Source: Methanocalculus alkaliphilus (GTDB taxonomy: Archaea > Halobacteriota > Methanomicrobia > Methanomicrobiales > Methanocorpusculaceae). Taken from it: 64,000 nt of DNA. The position numbers and the translations under genes were made by a program. Below, in pieces: positions 1 to 9,312 of the stretch (the stretch's first letter is position 1; each line of letters begins with the position of its first letter). Location: NCBI RefSeq assembly GCF_024170505.1, contig NZ_JALJYG010000002.1, forward strand, positions 124,001 to 188,000. Direction: 5' to 3'. The notes under the pieces are model-generated. The model ran no database searches and was not told the DNA's origin. It saw nothing but the letters and a program-made list of their open reading frames with translations.

Positions 1-131
1 TCTGCCGAAACCCGATCAAGGACGGTCTGGCTTAAGTGGTGGTGATAGAGCCTCCCCTGCCGGAGATCATACCGCTGATCATAGACCTCTGCCACCTCAT
101 CATAATGTGCCTGTACCTTTATCCTGCTCAT
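1..131 (-). CDS. SAM-dependent methyltransferase, N-terminal fragment (cut by window edge)
   Basis: About 43 codons can be read from an ATG at 131 down to the window edge without a stop. The start is typical of small class I methyltransferases: a short basic lead, then a segment of the form HYDEVAEVYDQRY, which in this superfamily precedes the SAM-binding motif I. Motif I itself lies outside the window, so the substrate cannot be named. The ATG overlaps the TGA of the upstream RFC-like gene in an ATGA, so the gene closes the minus-strand operon and is probably translationally coupled. Confidence 0.6.
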   Translation of the reverse strand, partial: MSRIKVQAHYDEVAEVYDQRYDLRQGRLYHHHLSQTVLDRVSA

Positions 132-1120
132 ATCTTCATCTCCGCAAGCCTCGCAAGGAAAGCATTCACCTGGATATATTCATTCCCGGCCTTCCCAAGG
201 AGCGAGTCGGTCTCAGCCAGAAGGAGTGAGAGTGCCGGAGTTGTGCAGCAGACCCCAAGGACCTTCCTCATCCTTGAGAGGAGATCACGCCCTGAGAGGC
301 CATACTCGATCATCAGCGTCTCGGCACTCTTCTGGGCAGCGGTATGATCGCCGCGCCGGATCGCCTCAAGGATCACCTCTGCCACCCTGAGTGTCTCGGT
401 ATCGTCAATATCGCCCGGATCGATCATCTCCCCGGTCTCAACCCCGACCTGAAGGGTCATGATCGCCTTGCGGAGATCCCCACGGACAGAGAAGGCGAGG
501 AGGTCGAGATCTTCATCCGATATGACTCCGGTCTTCCCTTCCATCGCAAGGATGGCACGAAGCCGCTCTCCGATGAGCGACGGTTCAACCGGGAGGAAGG
601 AGAGGGGGAGACACCTGGACTGCAGGGGATCGATGAGCGCGGCAGGGCGGGTCGTCACAAAGATGAACCGGCAGGTAGCGCTGTACCGCTCCATCGTCCT
701 CCTGAGGGCATTCTGTGCCTCCCTGGAGAGGGCGTCCGCCTCATCGAAGATGATTACCCGGAAGGCAGTATTCAATGGCTTGATCGAGGCATGCCACCGG
801 ACGATATGCTTGAAGTTCGCAAGGACCCCCAGTTCTTTCTTATACAGCGATGTAAACCGGGGATTGGACTCAAGATACGCCCTCCCCTGTGAGAAGAGGG
901 GGCCGGACTGTATCACCGTCACATTCTCAGAGAAGCGATCCCCATAGAAACCCCGCATGAAGGCATCAAGCATCGTCGTCTTCCCGACACCCCGTGGACC
1001 GGATACGAGCATATGGGGGAATGATCCTTTATCTGCAAATGACCCAAGCTGCCGCCTGACATGATCCTGGCCGGCTATCTCATCCAGCTCCTGCGGCCGG
1101 TACTTCTCAATCCAGAGCAT
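128..1120 (-). CDS. Divergent clamp-loader (RFC small subunit-like) AAA+ ATPase
   Basis: A 330-residue AAA+ protein of the replication factor C small-subunit type. It opens with the IEKYRP box (residues 4-9) and has a Walker A at 41-49 (GPRGVGKTT), a Walker B DEAD at 126-129 and the arginine-finger SRC at 168-170. Compared with the canonical rfcS at 9309-10292 it lacks the SDERGID segment after Walker A, and the sensor-1 Asn (N141 in that protein) is replaced by Thr157. Several euryarchaea carry a second small-subunit paralogue; whether this one enters the PCNA-loading pentamer is inference. It overlaps the upstream phosphopantothenate synthetase gene by 14 bases. Confidence 0.85.
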   Translation of the reverse strand: MLWIEKYRPQELDEIAGQDHVRRQLGSFADKGSFPHMLVSGPRGVGKTTMLDAFMRGFYGDRFSENVTVIQSGPLFSQGRAYLESNPRFTSLYKKELGVLANFKHIVRWHASIKPLNTAFRVIIFDEADALSREAQNALRRTMERYSATCRFIFVTTRPAALIDPLQSRCLPLSFLPVEPSLIGERLRAILAMEGKTGVISDEDLDLLAFSVRGDLRKAIMTLQVGVETGEMIDPGDIDDTETLRVAEVILEAIRRGDHTAAQKSAETLMIEYGLSGRDLLSRMRKVLGVCCTTPALSLLLAETDSLLGKAGNEYIQVNAFLARLAEMKI

Positions 1121-1838
1121 CTGCCAGCCTCCGTCTCATTGCTTCCTTCGCCTCTCTAAGAAACTTCGTGTTATCGATTAAAAGAGCCATCTCTTCGGGA
1201 TCCCCCGGAGTCACCAAACGGCATGCCTCCGTCATCGCAGGCAATGCCCTCGTCAGCTCATCAACGATGGTGAGGGTCGCCATCCGGGCTGTCCGGGAGA
1301 GGGGGTTGAGATCGATGGTGATGACGATCTTCCCCATCCTCCGGAGCGCCTCACAACGGTCCCCATCCTCAAGCGGAACAAGAACGACATCTGCCGCACC
1401 GATACCCTTCGGAAGGCAGAGCCCCCGGCCATGCGAGAGGGGGACGAGCCTTTCGTACTCCCCGGAGAGGACCTCGATCCCATGGCCGGAGAGGTAGGTG
1501 GAGATCCGATGTATCCTCTCATCGGTTCTGTGGAAGAGGTTGACCTCAACAGCAGCGCCGGATGCCTCCTGGAGATCCCGGATGGCGGGTGCTGCAAGCG
1601 CGGCGGTATTCCCGTTCACCGAGATGACAGCCCGCCGTGCCGAGATGAGAAGACGGGCAGCAAGCTCTTCCGCTTCTGCCGCGGCCGGAGTCGTCCTCTC
1701 CCCGATGAGATAGTCGAATGCCTCACCCCGCCCGTGGGCCGTCAGCCCTTCAAGGGATGCGATCCCCTCCCGTGCAGCATCTGCAAGCCTCTCCCGTGCG
1801 ACAAGGGAGCGGTATCGCGGGTGATCTGCGGGTATCAT
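1107..1838 (-). CDS. 4-phosphopantoate--beta-alanine ligase (archaeal phosphopantothenate synthetase)
   Basis: A 243-residue protein matching the archaeal phosphopantothenate synthetase family. This enzyme joins 4-phosphopantoate to beta-alanine using ATP and, with pantoate kinase, replaces bacterial PanC/CoaA in CoA synthesis. Recognisable segments are the N-terminal HPRYRSL, a central VNGNTAAL and a C-terminal IDNTKFLREA. The start overlaps the stop of the pantoate kinase gene in an ATGA, so the two consecutive enzymes are translationally coupled. The next gene, an RFC-like ATPase, is metabolically unrelated. Confidence 0.9.
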   Translation of the reverse strand: MIPADHPRYRSLVARERLADAAREGIASLEGLTAHGRGEAFDYLIGERTTPAAAEAEELAARLLISARRAVISVNGNTAALAAPAIRDLQEASGAAVEVNLFHRTDERIHRISTYLSGHGIEVLSGEYERLVPLSHGRGLCLPKGIGAADVVLVPLEDGDRCEALRRMGKIVITIDLNPLSRTARMATLTIVDELTRALPAMTEACRLVTPGDPEEMALLIDNTKFLREAKEAMRRRLADALD

Positions 1839-2680
1839 TCCCGGACCTCCAGAACCGCCGGTCCTGCTTCTGCAATCCCGGTCGGGTATACCTTCCCAAA
1901 CCCGGAGAGGACCGCCTCTGCATCATCTCCGATGGCAAATACACCCTCGCCGAGCATCGTCATACTTGCCGGAACAGAAGCGTCATCACATGCCTGAAGT
2001 ACCTCCCCGACGACGGGGGTGATCAGCCCGGACGCCTCGGCAAACCGGCGTGAGAGGGAGAGGAAGTCAGGGAGATCGACCGGGCACCTTCCGGGATAGG
2101 CACCGGCGATCTGATTCATCACCCCCGGTGACCCAAGGATACCGTCAGTCGGTATCGGGCCTGCACAGAGGCACCAGATAGTATCATCCAGCCCGACCAT
2201 CCGGTGTACCTCGGTATCGATCCCCGGTCTGGTCCTGCAGACGAGCCCGCCCCCGACCTCGGCGGCCACATCTCCGAGCCCATGGCTGTACTTCACCTCG
2301 ATCTCATGGGCGAGGAGGGCTATCTCATGGCAGCTCATCGAGAGGGCGAAGAGCTCATTGAGACCGGTCAGTGTCGCAAGCAGTGAGGCGGCCGAGAGGC
2401 CGAATCCTGATCCTATCGGGAGTTTTGACTCTGTGGTGATTGATGCAGTAAGATCAAGGCGCTCAAGGGCATATTCGATGGGGGGGGATCCGGTATTCTC
2501 GACACCATCCGAGAGGACAAAGATCTCCGTCTCGACAGCGTCGGCGACCGTGGCAGTGACACCCTGACTGGTGACGATCCCTGCACCGACACTTCCCGTG
2601 TCCCGGAAGGTCTCCCCGGTGATCCTCCGGAAATATCCGGATATATGGCCGGGTGCCCAGACTACGACAGATGGCGGCAT
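1835..2680 (-). CDS. Pantoate kinase (GHMP superfamily)
   Basis: A 281-residue GHMP-family kinase that phosphorylates pantoate to 4-phosphopantoate in the archaeal CoA pathway. The GHMP ATP-binding loop is at residues about 88-99 (PIGSGFGLSAAS). The N-terminus, with APGHISGYF, matches the archaeal pantoate kinase group and not mevalonate or homoserine kinases. The gene lies between coaBC (19-base overlap) and the ligase that uses its product (4-base overlap), which strongly supports the call. Confidence 0.9.
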   Translation of the reverse strand: MPPSVVVWAPGHISGYFRRITGETFRDTGSVGAGIVTSQGVTATVADAVETEIFVLSDGVENTGSPPIEYALERLDLTASITTESKLPIGSGFGLSAASLLATLTGLNELFALSMSCHEIALLAHEIEVKYSHGLGDVAAEVGGGLVCRTRPGIDTEVHRMVGLDDTIWCLCAGPIPTDGILGSPGVMNQIAGAYPGRCPVDLPDFLSLSRRFAEASGLITPVVGEVLQACDDASVPASMTMLGEGVFAIGDDAEAVLSGFGKVYPTGIAEAGPAVLEVRE

Positions 2681-3789
2681 ATCGCCTGCGCGACCTCCTC
2701 TTTTGTATGAACCGTGTACTCCCTCTCCCCAGTCATCAGAAGAAATGGTGCCGTCTCCGATCCCATCGCTGACGGGGGATTGGCGACCACAAGTGATGCA
2801 CCCCGTCTGATGAGATCCCGGCCTCCGATGGCGGCATCATCCCCGAGTTTAAACCCGATCGTCCTGATTGAGGGGATGGCAAGGGCGTACTCGATCACCT
2901 TCGGAAGGGGAAGGAGGTGGATATCCTGCTCTGTTCCGGATGGTATCTTTCCAAAGATCCGTTCAGGAGCATAGTCTGAGATGGCGGCTGCGCTGATATA
3001 GACGGTGATCCCCTTGTCTATCATCCCGATGACGGCATCTTTCATCTCTGCCGCCGTCTCTATCCGGATATTCCGGACCGCAGGAAAGTGATCGTTATGG
3101 ATGACGGTGACATCCGCGCCAAGCCGGAAGGCTTCATACGCGATGGCGCGGCCCATCTGCCCGGTTGATCGGGTGGTGAGGACCCGGACATCATCGAGCG
3201 GCTCCCTGCAGGGGCCGCTTGTGATCACTATCTTCTCTCCGGCAAGGGGTCGTCCGAGGACCGCCCGCTCAGCATAGAGGACGATCTCATCGATGGTAGC
3301 GATCTTTGCCTTCCCCTCCTCGATACGGGGAGGGACGAGATCGACCCCAAACTCCTCGAGGGTTTTGAGATTCCGGGTGACAGCGGGGTGGCGGTACATC
3401 GAATGGTGCATGGCAGGGACGAGGACGACCGGCTGGCCGCTCCCCAGTGCGGTTGTGGCAAATGTCGTCACCGTGGTGTCATCGATCCCGGTCGCTATCT
3501 TTCCGATGGTATTTGCCGTACACGGTGCAATCAGGAGGAGGGAGGCCGCCATCTCATCACCGGAGTAGATGACATGCTCGACATGGCCGGAGATTGTAAC
3601 AATCGTCTCACGCCCAGTCGCATAGGTGAGAGACGCAGGGTTCAGGATGCCCGCTGCCGCCTCCGACATCACCGCCTGGACGGTTGCACCTTTCCTCCTC
3701 AGTTCATGAGCAAGCTTCACCGTCTCGACAGCAGCGATACTCCCCGTCACCGCAAGGACGATCATCTTCCCTTCAAGTGTCCGCCTCAT
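2662..3789 (-). CDS. coaBC: Bifunctional phosphopantothenoylcysteine decarboxylase / phosphopantothenate--cysteine ligase
   Basis: The N-terminal half is a flavin-dependent CoaC domain: it starts IVLAVTGSIAA and has the PAMHHSMY segment around the active site. The C-terminal half is a CoaB ligase domain, with ITSGPCREPLDDVR at the start, an AAAISDYAP stretch and a K-L-P..KVIEYAL region. Together they convert 4'-phosphopantothenate to 4'-phosphopantetheine. I chose the ATG at 3789 (MRRTLEGK) because it overlaps the upstream TGA in an ATGA; an earlier in-frame start at 3813 would run further into taw2. First gene of the CoA trio. Confidence 0.92.
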   Translation of the reverse strand: MRRTLEGKMIVLAVTGSIAAVETVKLAHELRRKGATVQAVMSEAAAGILNPASLTYATGRETIVTISGHVEHVIYSGDEMAASLLLIAPCTANTIGKIATGIDDTTVTTFATTALGSGQPVVLVPAMHHSMYRHPAVTRNLKTLEEFGVDLVPPRIEEGKAKIATIDEIVLYAERAVLGRPLAGEKIVITSGPCREPLDDVRVLTTRSTGQMGRAIAYEAFRLGADVTVIHNDHFPAVRNIRIETAAEMKDAVIGMIDKGITVYISAAAISDYAPERIFGKIPSGTEQDIHLLPLPKVIEYALAIPSIRTIGFKLGDDAAIGGRDLIRRGASLVVANPPSAMGSETAPFLLMTGEREYTVHTKEEVAQAICRHLS

Positions 3790-4652
3790 ATCAGAACCAC
3801 ATCCAGAACACAATGGCAGATTTGTGGCGCATATTTCTTTACTCTATGCACGGTGACCTCGGCATCATACCCATGCGCTCCGATGATCTCCATAACCATC
3901 TCCTCATCAGGACTGAGGGTGTGCAGATGGATGACGGTCCCGGGAGCCGTATGGGGGAGGGCAGATGAGAGATACTCCCCTGAGTCGAAATGCCCCATCA
4001 TGATACGATCATAGATACCGGAGAGGAGATCGCGGCAGTCTCCGCATTCTGCATGGACTGATGCTCCAAGATGATTGGAACCGATGTTCTTCTCCAGGTA
4101 AAAGAAAGAGTCGGGATTGATCTCCATCGCATGGACCACCCCCCCTGCAGTTGCAGCAGGGAGGGTGAAATACCCGATCCCGGCAAACATATCCGCAATC
4201 CGCTCACCAGGACGGATCAGGGAGGCAATCCGGCGTTTCTCTTCCCGGTTCCCCTGGGAGAACATCACCTTCGTCGGATCAAGATGATAGAGAATCCCGC
4301 TCTCCCGGTGCAGAACCTCCCGGGGAGTCCCGGAGAGGACCTCGTATGACGGAACCCTGCAATCCCCGGTATGTGTCGGAATAAAGAGGATGAACGCTGA
4401 TGCTTCCCTGGTTGCCACATCATCGATCTCCTCTGCGGTAGGGCGCCTCCCATGGAAGATCACCCCGTCACCAAGCCGCTGGTATCCACGTCCCTTTCGG
4501 ATGCGGACTGGAAGAACTGCATCACAGGGATACCCGTCCTTCACAGGAACATACACATGATCACCCTCCTTGAATACCCGGCGGCTCCGATCAACCCAGT
4601 CGAGGTGATTGAGTGCCCGGAGGGTTTCCAGGGGGACGATCCGTGCGCGCAT
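3786..4652 (-). CDS. taw2: tRNA(Phe) wybutosine-pathway aminocarboxypropyltransferase (Taw2/TYW2 family)
   Basis: A 288-residue class I SAM-fold protein of the Trm5/TYW2 superfamily. The order of motifs is TYW2-like: DPTKVMFSQGN, then the SAM loop DMFAGIGYFTLP, an acidic AMEINP strand, DRIMMGHF, and a C-terminal KKYAPQ..H.VLD. TYW2-type enzymes move the 3-amino-3-carboxypropyl group of SAM to 4-demethylwyosine at position 37 of tRNA-Phe. I prefer the ATG at 4652 because it overlaps the nmd3 stop by one base (TGATG). Trm5-type methyltransferase is the main alternative. Confidence 0.8.
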   Translation of the reverse strand: MRARIVPLETLRALNHLDWVDRSRRVFKEGDHVYVPVKDGYPCDAVLPVRIRKGRGYQRLGDGVIFHGRRPTAEEIDDVATREASAFILFIPTHTGDCRVPSYEVLSGTPREVLHRESGILYHLDPTKVMFSQGNREEKRRIASLIRPGERIADMFAGIGYFTLPAATAGGVVHAMEINPDSFFYLEKNIGSNHLGASVHAECGDCRDLLSGIYDRIMMGHFDSGEYLSSALPHTAPGTVIHLHTLSPDEEMVMEIIGAHGYDAEVTVHRVKKYAPQICHCVLDVVLI

Positions 4653-5692
4653 CAGTATCCGACCACAAAGAGCGTATCGCCGTCCCGGAGGAGATGAACA
4701 ATACCACCGGGAGGGACCCGGCACCCGTCCGGAGCAGCTATCTCAGCCGGCATCTGTGTCTCTGGATCAAGGACTCCGATGACGGCGCCCTCATGATGCG
4801 TCACCATCGCCTCCATCGCATCCCGGGCATGGGCGATGACCCGGACAGATGACTCGTCACGGAAGGTTCGCGGGCCTGAGGTGAGGAGATCCCGTGTCCT
4901 GAGGGTATGGCCATCAGATCCCGACACCTGGTAGTACCGCCCCTGGATCTCGACGATATCCCCCCGGATGATACGCGGCAGCCTGATCAGCCAGGTGACC
5001 CGGTATAGCCGCTTCCCTTCCTTCTCCCCGACCAGCTTTGGATGCGAGGTGGTCTTTGCACCAAAGAGTGATGTGATATCATTCACAATCGACTGGCCAA
5101 ACCCGAGGGAGGAGACGATGATATCAAGTCCGTCACGTGATGTCTCCATCGACGAGACGAAGGCAAGCCGCTCACCCCCCTGCTGAGCCATATCCTCGGC
5201 CTGGTACGCGATCTCGGCACTCCTCCGGATCTCCCATTCTGACGGCTTTCTTCCCTCGGCCCTCACCTGGATGGTGCCTTCATAATAACTTCCGCTTATC
5301 CGGCAGCACCGGTCACACTGCTCCTTCCCCCAGACGATGAGAACTCTCTCCTCTCTGCTCACCGGAAGGCCATAACAGCGGGCAGTAATCGTCAGGATTG
5401 CCTGTGTCCGGTTGGAGCTGATATCACGGAGATCTATTTCAATTTCCGGACTTTTCACATCAGGATGGAGTGAAATCCCTGATAATACAAGTGAACGCCC
5501 AAGGTCTTCACGTTCCTCCAGACAGTCAGACCAGGTGCTCCCGACTTTTCGTGATCCGCAGGTCGGACAGAGGATCGTCTGAACCCGTGGCGAGATGGTC
5601 ACCCATTCGATCTCATGAAGCTGGCAGACGCCGCAGAGCCCATCCTCTGATGGTTCACCGCAGCGTGGACAGATTGTCTGTTGTATACTCAT
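4652..5692 (-). CDS. nmd3: NMD3-family ribosome-associated protein
   Basis: An archaeal homologue of NMD3, the 60S subunit export adaptor of eukaryotes; in archaea it probably acts in large-subunit maturation or anti-association. The N-terminus carries zinc-binding pairs: CPRCGEPSEDGLCGVC at about residues 8-23, CPTCG further on, and CDRCC near the middle. The rest has the family's beta-rich body. The ATG at 5692 (MSIQQT) sits directly before the first zinc knuckle; an ATG 51 bases upstream would overlap the DUF424 gene. Followed without gap by taw2, so it sits in a translation-related stretch. Confidence 0.85.
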   Translation of the reverse strand: MSIQQTICPRCGEPSEDGLCGVCQLHEIEWVTISPRVQTILCPTCGSRKVGSTWSDCLEEREDLGRSLVLSGISLHPDVKSPEIEIDLRDISSNRTQAILTITARCYGLPVSREERVLIVWGKEQCDRCCRISGSYYEGTIQVRAEGRKPSEWEIRRSAEIAYQAEDMAQQGGERLAFVSSMETSRDGLDIIVSSLGFGQSIVNDITSLFGAKTTSHPKLVGEKEGKRLYRVTWLIRLPRIIRGDIVEIQGRYYQVSGSDGHTLRTRDLLTSGPRTFRDESSVRVIAHARDAMEAMVTHHEGAVIGVLDPETQMPAEIAAPDGCRVPPGGIVHLLRDGDTLFVVGY

Positions 5693-5700
5693 AATTCCGG

Positions 5701-5988
5701 TTATACTATCTGGGCGTGTGGAATGGAATCGATCATCAGACACGAGGAGATCTCAACAAGTCCGAGGGAGATGGCTATATTCACGACCTTCCAGCCGATG
5801 ATATTCGCATTCGTCGCATGCCTTAGGGCGGCCCTGACCTCATCTTCTGTTGCCGGTTCGCCCCCATAGAAGTCTTCTGTTATGGTGATCTCAAGATCAC
5901 CCTCTCTAAGCGTCCTGCCAAGAAGTTCACGATCGCAGATTGCAACGACCTTCCCTCCCCCCGGCGCATCATGAATCCTGAGAAACAT
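5701..5988 (-). CDS. DUF424 family protein
   Basis: A 95-residue protein matching the small archaeal DUF424 family: an N-terminal MFLRIHDAPGG segment, a central FYGGEPATEDEVRAAL and a hydrophobic end with NIIGWKVVNIAISLGLV. The function is unknown; in many archaea it neighbours translation genes, and here it ends 8 bases before nmd3. A TATA-like ATTTATA lies about 10 nt before the ATG, too close for a standard leaderless promoter, so read-through from tatD is likely. Confidence 0.8.
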   Translation of the reverse strand: MFLRIHDAPGGGKVVAICDRELLGRTLREGDLEITITEDFYGGEPATEDEVRAALRHATNANIIGWKVVNIAISLGLVEISSCLMIDSIPHAQIV

Positions 5989-6030
5989 TTGAGTATAAAT
6001 GGGTCGTCATGATGCAAAAAGGATCGTGTA

Positions 6031-6858
6031 TCAGAGGGTGATCTCCACACCATAGACCCGTTCCGGGACCTCGGCATGGATGCGCCAGACCGCCTCTTCA
6101 GAGAGCCGGCCGGCCTCAAGGTGGCGGAGTGTGAACCGGGGGACGGAGCGTGGACCCAGAACCGAACCGGGGCGGTCCCGTTCATCAATATAGTCACTCT
6201 CCATCGTAAACACCTTCCCTTCCTCTGCAGCCTCCGGGATCGACTCATGATTTGCGATAAAGGAAGGGTGAAGCGGGGTGTCGGGGGTTGCAAAATGTTT
6301 CACAACCCTGTCGACGGGCATCCCGATACCTTCAGCCATTCCGACGACATCGGCGCAAGGCCCGCTCTCGGCATGCAGCTGGACAGCACAGCCACATTCG
6401 GCCGAGAACTGAAGGGCAGAAGCGAGGACCCGGTTGGATGCGGCCCAGACCTCAGCATCCACCTCATAATGCGGCCTGCCGCTTTTGAGGGCGACTGCCT
6501 CCCCATTCATCGCATACTCCGCCGCAACACGGAGTGCTCCGATCATCAGTGCCTCAGCATCAGCAAGGCTCATCCGTGCGGTAAGCCGCGAGATCTCCGC
6601 CGGATGGACGCCGAGGATGGGAAAGGCAGTTACGCCTGCCTCCCTGCACTCGACAGCAAGGGCAATCGTCTTCTCAAAGACCGGGCGAAAATCATCAGGC
6701 CTCACCGCATCAATGCCAAATGACCAGGACGGCTTCGTCACAAGGAAGATATGCGTCCCACCTGAGCGGGCAAACTCCTTCACTGCATTGATACCGATCC
6801 CGTTCACCGGGTCGATATGCATATGATCATCGGTGATCGGAAAACGCGGCTTCTGCAT
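6031..6858 (-). CDS. TatD-family metal-dependent hydrolase
   Basis: A 275-residue TIM-barrel amidohydrolase of the archaeal TatD-like group. Metal ligands are visible as H12 and H14 in DDHMHID at the N-terminus, an ILGVHP segment, QLHAESG in the middle and a late ESDYIDE. Bacterial TatD is a 3'-5' exonuclease, but the archaeal branch has no settled substrate. The gene begins one base after mptD and is followed by a T5 tract at about 6014-6018 on this strand, a possible partial terminator before DUF424. Confidence 0.8.
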   Translation of the reverse strand: MQKPRFPITDDHMHIDPVNGIGINAVKEFARSGGTHIFLVTKPSWSFGIDAVRPDDFRPVFEKTIALAVECREAGVTAFPILGVHPAEISRLTARMSLADAEALMIGALRVAAEYAMNGEAVALKSGRPHYEVDAEVWAASNRVLASALQFSAECGCAVQLHAESGPCADVVGMAEGIGMPVDRVVKHFATPDTPLHPSFIANHESIPEAAEEGKVFTMESDYIDERDRPGSVLGPRSVPRFTLRHLEAGRLSEEAVWRIHAEVPERVYGVEITL

Positions 6859-6859
6859 A

Positions 6860-7183
6860 TTAATCGATGATGGACATCATGGGATACCCGTTCTCATACC
6901 GGAGGGCTGCTGTACAGGTGGCCTCCCCGACTTTCGTCGATATCGTGACATCAAACATCCGCCCCGAGACCTCGGAGTACCCGAAGGGGTTTTCAAGCAT
7001 GACGGAGCGATCGAGCCGGACCGTTACATCGGTCACATACGGCTGAAGCCGGACAGCCGACTCGATTGCATCTTCAATCGTCTCTGCGGTCTCTGGTGAG
7101 ACAGGGGTTCCGACGAACTGGTGGTAAAGTGCACCAAGTTTGATCGCCGCTTCAAATACTGCTTGTTCTCTCTCTGTTGGCAT
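6860..7183 (-). CDS. mptD: Archaeal dihydroneopterin aldolase
   Basis: A 107-residue protein of the MptD family (formerly DUF372), which cleaves 7,8-dihydroneopterin to 6-hydroxymethyl-7,8-dihydropterin in methanopterin synthesis. The diagnostic stretch EAAIKLGALYHQFVGTPVS near residue 11 and LQPYV around 47 match the methanogen enzyme. It lies 8 bases after mcm, in a replication operon with no other pterin gene. A dihydropteroate-synthase-like gene of the same pathway type is elsewhere, at 48761. Confidence 0.88.
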   Translation of the reverse strand: MPTEREQAVFEAAIKLGALYHQFVGTPVSPETAETIEDAIESAVRLQPYVTDVTVRLDRSVMLENPFGYSEVSGRMFDVTISTKVGEATCTAALRYENGYPMMSIID

Positions 7184-7191
7184 ATAATCAC

Positions 7192-9312
7192 CTAAATCAG
7201 TTTAATCAGACCATGTTTTGGCTCAAAGGCCTCGCCGCCCTGTCGAAGCTTCTCGACCGCCTTCTCGATGGCATCGCGTGAGAATCCTTTCTGGATGAGG
7301 GTCTCAACCACCTGATCAACACGGGCGGTGCCGGTATCATCACCGGACTGCCGGATCGTCTCTTTGATACTCCGGATAAGATCCCTGCTCTGCTTCGATA
7401 CCCCGGTTGCGATCTTATCGATATCAAATGATCCGGTCTGCGGATCATATGCAACCTTCCGGAGGCAGTTGTCCACAATTTTGATCACCCGGATGGCATC
7501 ATCACGTTCAATCGAGTTGCCAAGACGGGTTCGTGCACTCGCCTCTGCCAGTCGGACGAGCGCTTCAAGCTGCCGGGCGGTCACCGGGACCGGTTTGTCG
7601 GGGGAGGCGAGGTTTCTCAGTTTCATATAATAATCGACGAGCGCCTCCCGTGCCTCCTGGGTGATGATCGGAAACGAGTTCCGTTTTGCATATGCGATAT
7701 ATTTCCGAAACATCACCGGGTCAATCTCAGGGGTGACCGGGGCAAGCTCTTTTGTAATATACTCCTCATCAACCCCCTCGATGGGGTGTTTCCGGTGCTG
7801 CATGATCAGTTCACCGACCGAGTGCGCCTTGAGGATATGTTGTGCAATCGCCTCATCGCGCTGCTTCTCAGGCTTGTCTGTCATGATGAAGATGAGATCA
7901 AACCGGGAGAGGAGGGACGGGGGCATATTGATCTGTTCGGATATGCCGACATACTCATCGAATCGTCCAAGCTTCGGATTGGCCGCACCAAGGAGTGCGC
8001 ATCGCGTCTTCAGGGTCGCTGTGATCCCTGCCTTGGCAATGGATATCGTCTGTTGCTCCATCGCTTCATGGAGAGAGGAGCGATCATCCTTCTGCATCTT
8101 ATCCATCTCATCGACTGCGGCGATCCCCATATCCGCAAGGACGAGCGCCCCGGCCTCAAGGGTCCATCTCCCATCCCCGAATTCATCCTTGACGGCTGCG
8201 GCGGTGAGACCGGCGGATGTAGCGGACTTCCCCGATGTATAGATGCCGCGGGGTGAGAGTTTCACCACATACCGGAGGAGCTGGGACTTTGCAATACCGG
8301 GATCTCCGACCAGCAGAATATGAATATCCCCGCGGAGTGTACTGCCGTCCGGCATCTCCTTGGCAATACCACTGAAGAGCTGGAGCGAGACCGCCTCTTT
8401 CACATCATCGTTCCCATAGATCGTCGGTGCGATGGAATGGGCAATCTTTCGGTACAGGTTTGGATCCTTTGAGAGTTCGAGGATTGCCGCCTCATCCTCC
8501 TCGGTGATATTCACCTCCTCAAACTCCTTCTCACCAAACTCGATGGAGTTGCATTCAAGATAGATATCAAAGATGGTACTCTTTGCTCCCATCGTCACCC
8601 GCTGGATCGATTTCAGGATTCCGTTGATGACGACCCGGTCACCGGGTGCTGCAAGGCCTGCGAGATCATCAGTGACATCGACATCAAGGGTCTGGGGCTG
8701 TTCACCACCTCTGAGCCCTTCCGGCGTCTCCTGAATGCGGATCTTCTCGGCATCGATGAACTTTGACCGCATGGGGATAAGTTCCAGTTTCTTCTGGGTG
8801 CAGTCTGCCATCCCACAGGCATCAGGCTCGACGAATCGTCCATACGATTGTTCACGGATGGTCATATGCCCTGCCGGACACCGGAAGACCGCCTCAACGA
8901 GGCGTGGACGGACCTCTGTGGTCTTCCTGATGATCCCATCAACCGAGACGAAGGTGTTGAGCTGGTCGGATCTGATATCACGGACGAGGGTCTTTCGGGG
9001 GAGATTGATGAACCTGATGTTCATTCTGGGGATGATCTCATGTGCATCCTTCCTGGCAAGGAGATTATGCGTCCGAAGGGCATCCCGAACCTCTGCAAAG
9101 ACCTTGTTCGGATAGCCGAGGAGCTCATCGGCCAGCTTTACACCGGACCTTCCAAACTTCTGGAGTGTCTCGTAATTGATGATAAGAGAGCGTTTATATG
9201 GAAACTCCCTCCCGATTGTACGAAGTTCCTGCTTATATTTTTTTGAGAGGAAATCGGCCCATTCCTTTGATTTATCAACGACTTCGATGTCGTATTCCTC
9301 ATCAGAACTCAA
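7192..9312 (-). CDS. mcm: Replicative helicase MCM
   Basis: A 706-residue archaeal MCM, the hexameric 3'-5' replicative helicase. In order it shows an N-terminal helical domain, a zinc knuckle (FRCPAGH followed by C..ADC), an OB-fold, the AAA+ core with Walker A GDPGIAKS at about 334-341, Walker B ending DEMDKM, the LSRFDLIF arginine-finger box, and a C-terminal winged helix. No intein interrupts the core, although archaeal mcm genes often carry one. The start overlaps the rfcS stop in an ATGA, coupling helicase to clamp loader. Confidence 0.96.
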   Translation of the reverse strand: MSSDEEYDIEVVDKSKEWADFLSKKYKQELRTIGREFPYKRSLIINYETLQKFGRSGVKLADELLGYPNKVFAEVRDALRTHNLLARKDAHEIIPRMNIRFINLPRKTLVRDIRSDQLNTFVSVDGIIRKTTEVRPRLVEAVFRCPAGHMTIREQSYGRFVEPDACGMADCTQKKLELIPMRSKFIDAEKIRIQETPEGLRGGEQPQTLDVDVTDDLAGLAAPGDRVVINGILKSIQRVTMGAKSTIFDIYLECNSIEFGEKEFEEVNITEEDEAAILELSKDPNLYRKIAHSIAPTIYGNDDVKEAVSLQLFSGIAKEMPDGSTLRGDIHILLVGDPGIAKSQLLRYVVKLSPRGIYTSGKSATSAGLTAAAVKDEFGDGRWTLEAGALVLADMGIAAVDEMDKMQKDDRSSLHEAMEQQTISIAKAGITATLKTRCALLGAANPKLGRFDEYVGISEQINMPPSLLSRFDLIFIMTDKPEKQRDEAIAQHILKAHSVGELIMQHRKHPIEGVDEEYITKELAPVTPEIDPVMFRKYIAYAKRNSFPIITQEAREALVDYYMKLRNLASPDKPVPVTARQLEALVRLAEASARTRLGNSIERDDAIRVIKIVDNCLRKVAYDPQTGSFDIDKIATGVSKQSRDLIRSIKETIRQSGDDTGTARVDQVVETLIQKGFSRDAIEKAVEKLRQGGEAFEPKHGLIKLI

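Noticed and set aside
344-947. Long open frames on the plus strand opposite the RFC-like gene
   Set aside because: They are low-complexity or Arg/Ser-rich readings antiparallel to a clearly conserved gene, with no family match and no start signals. The same holds for the many other shadows of real genes.
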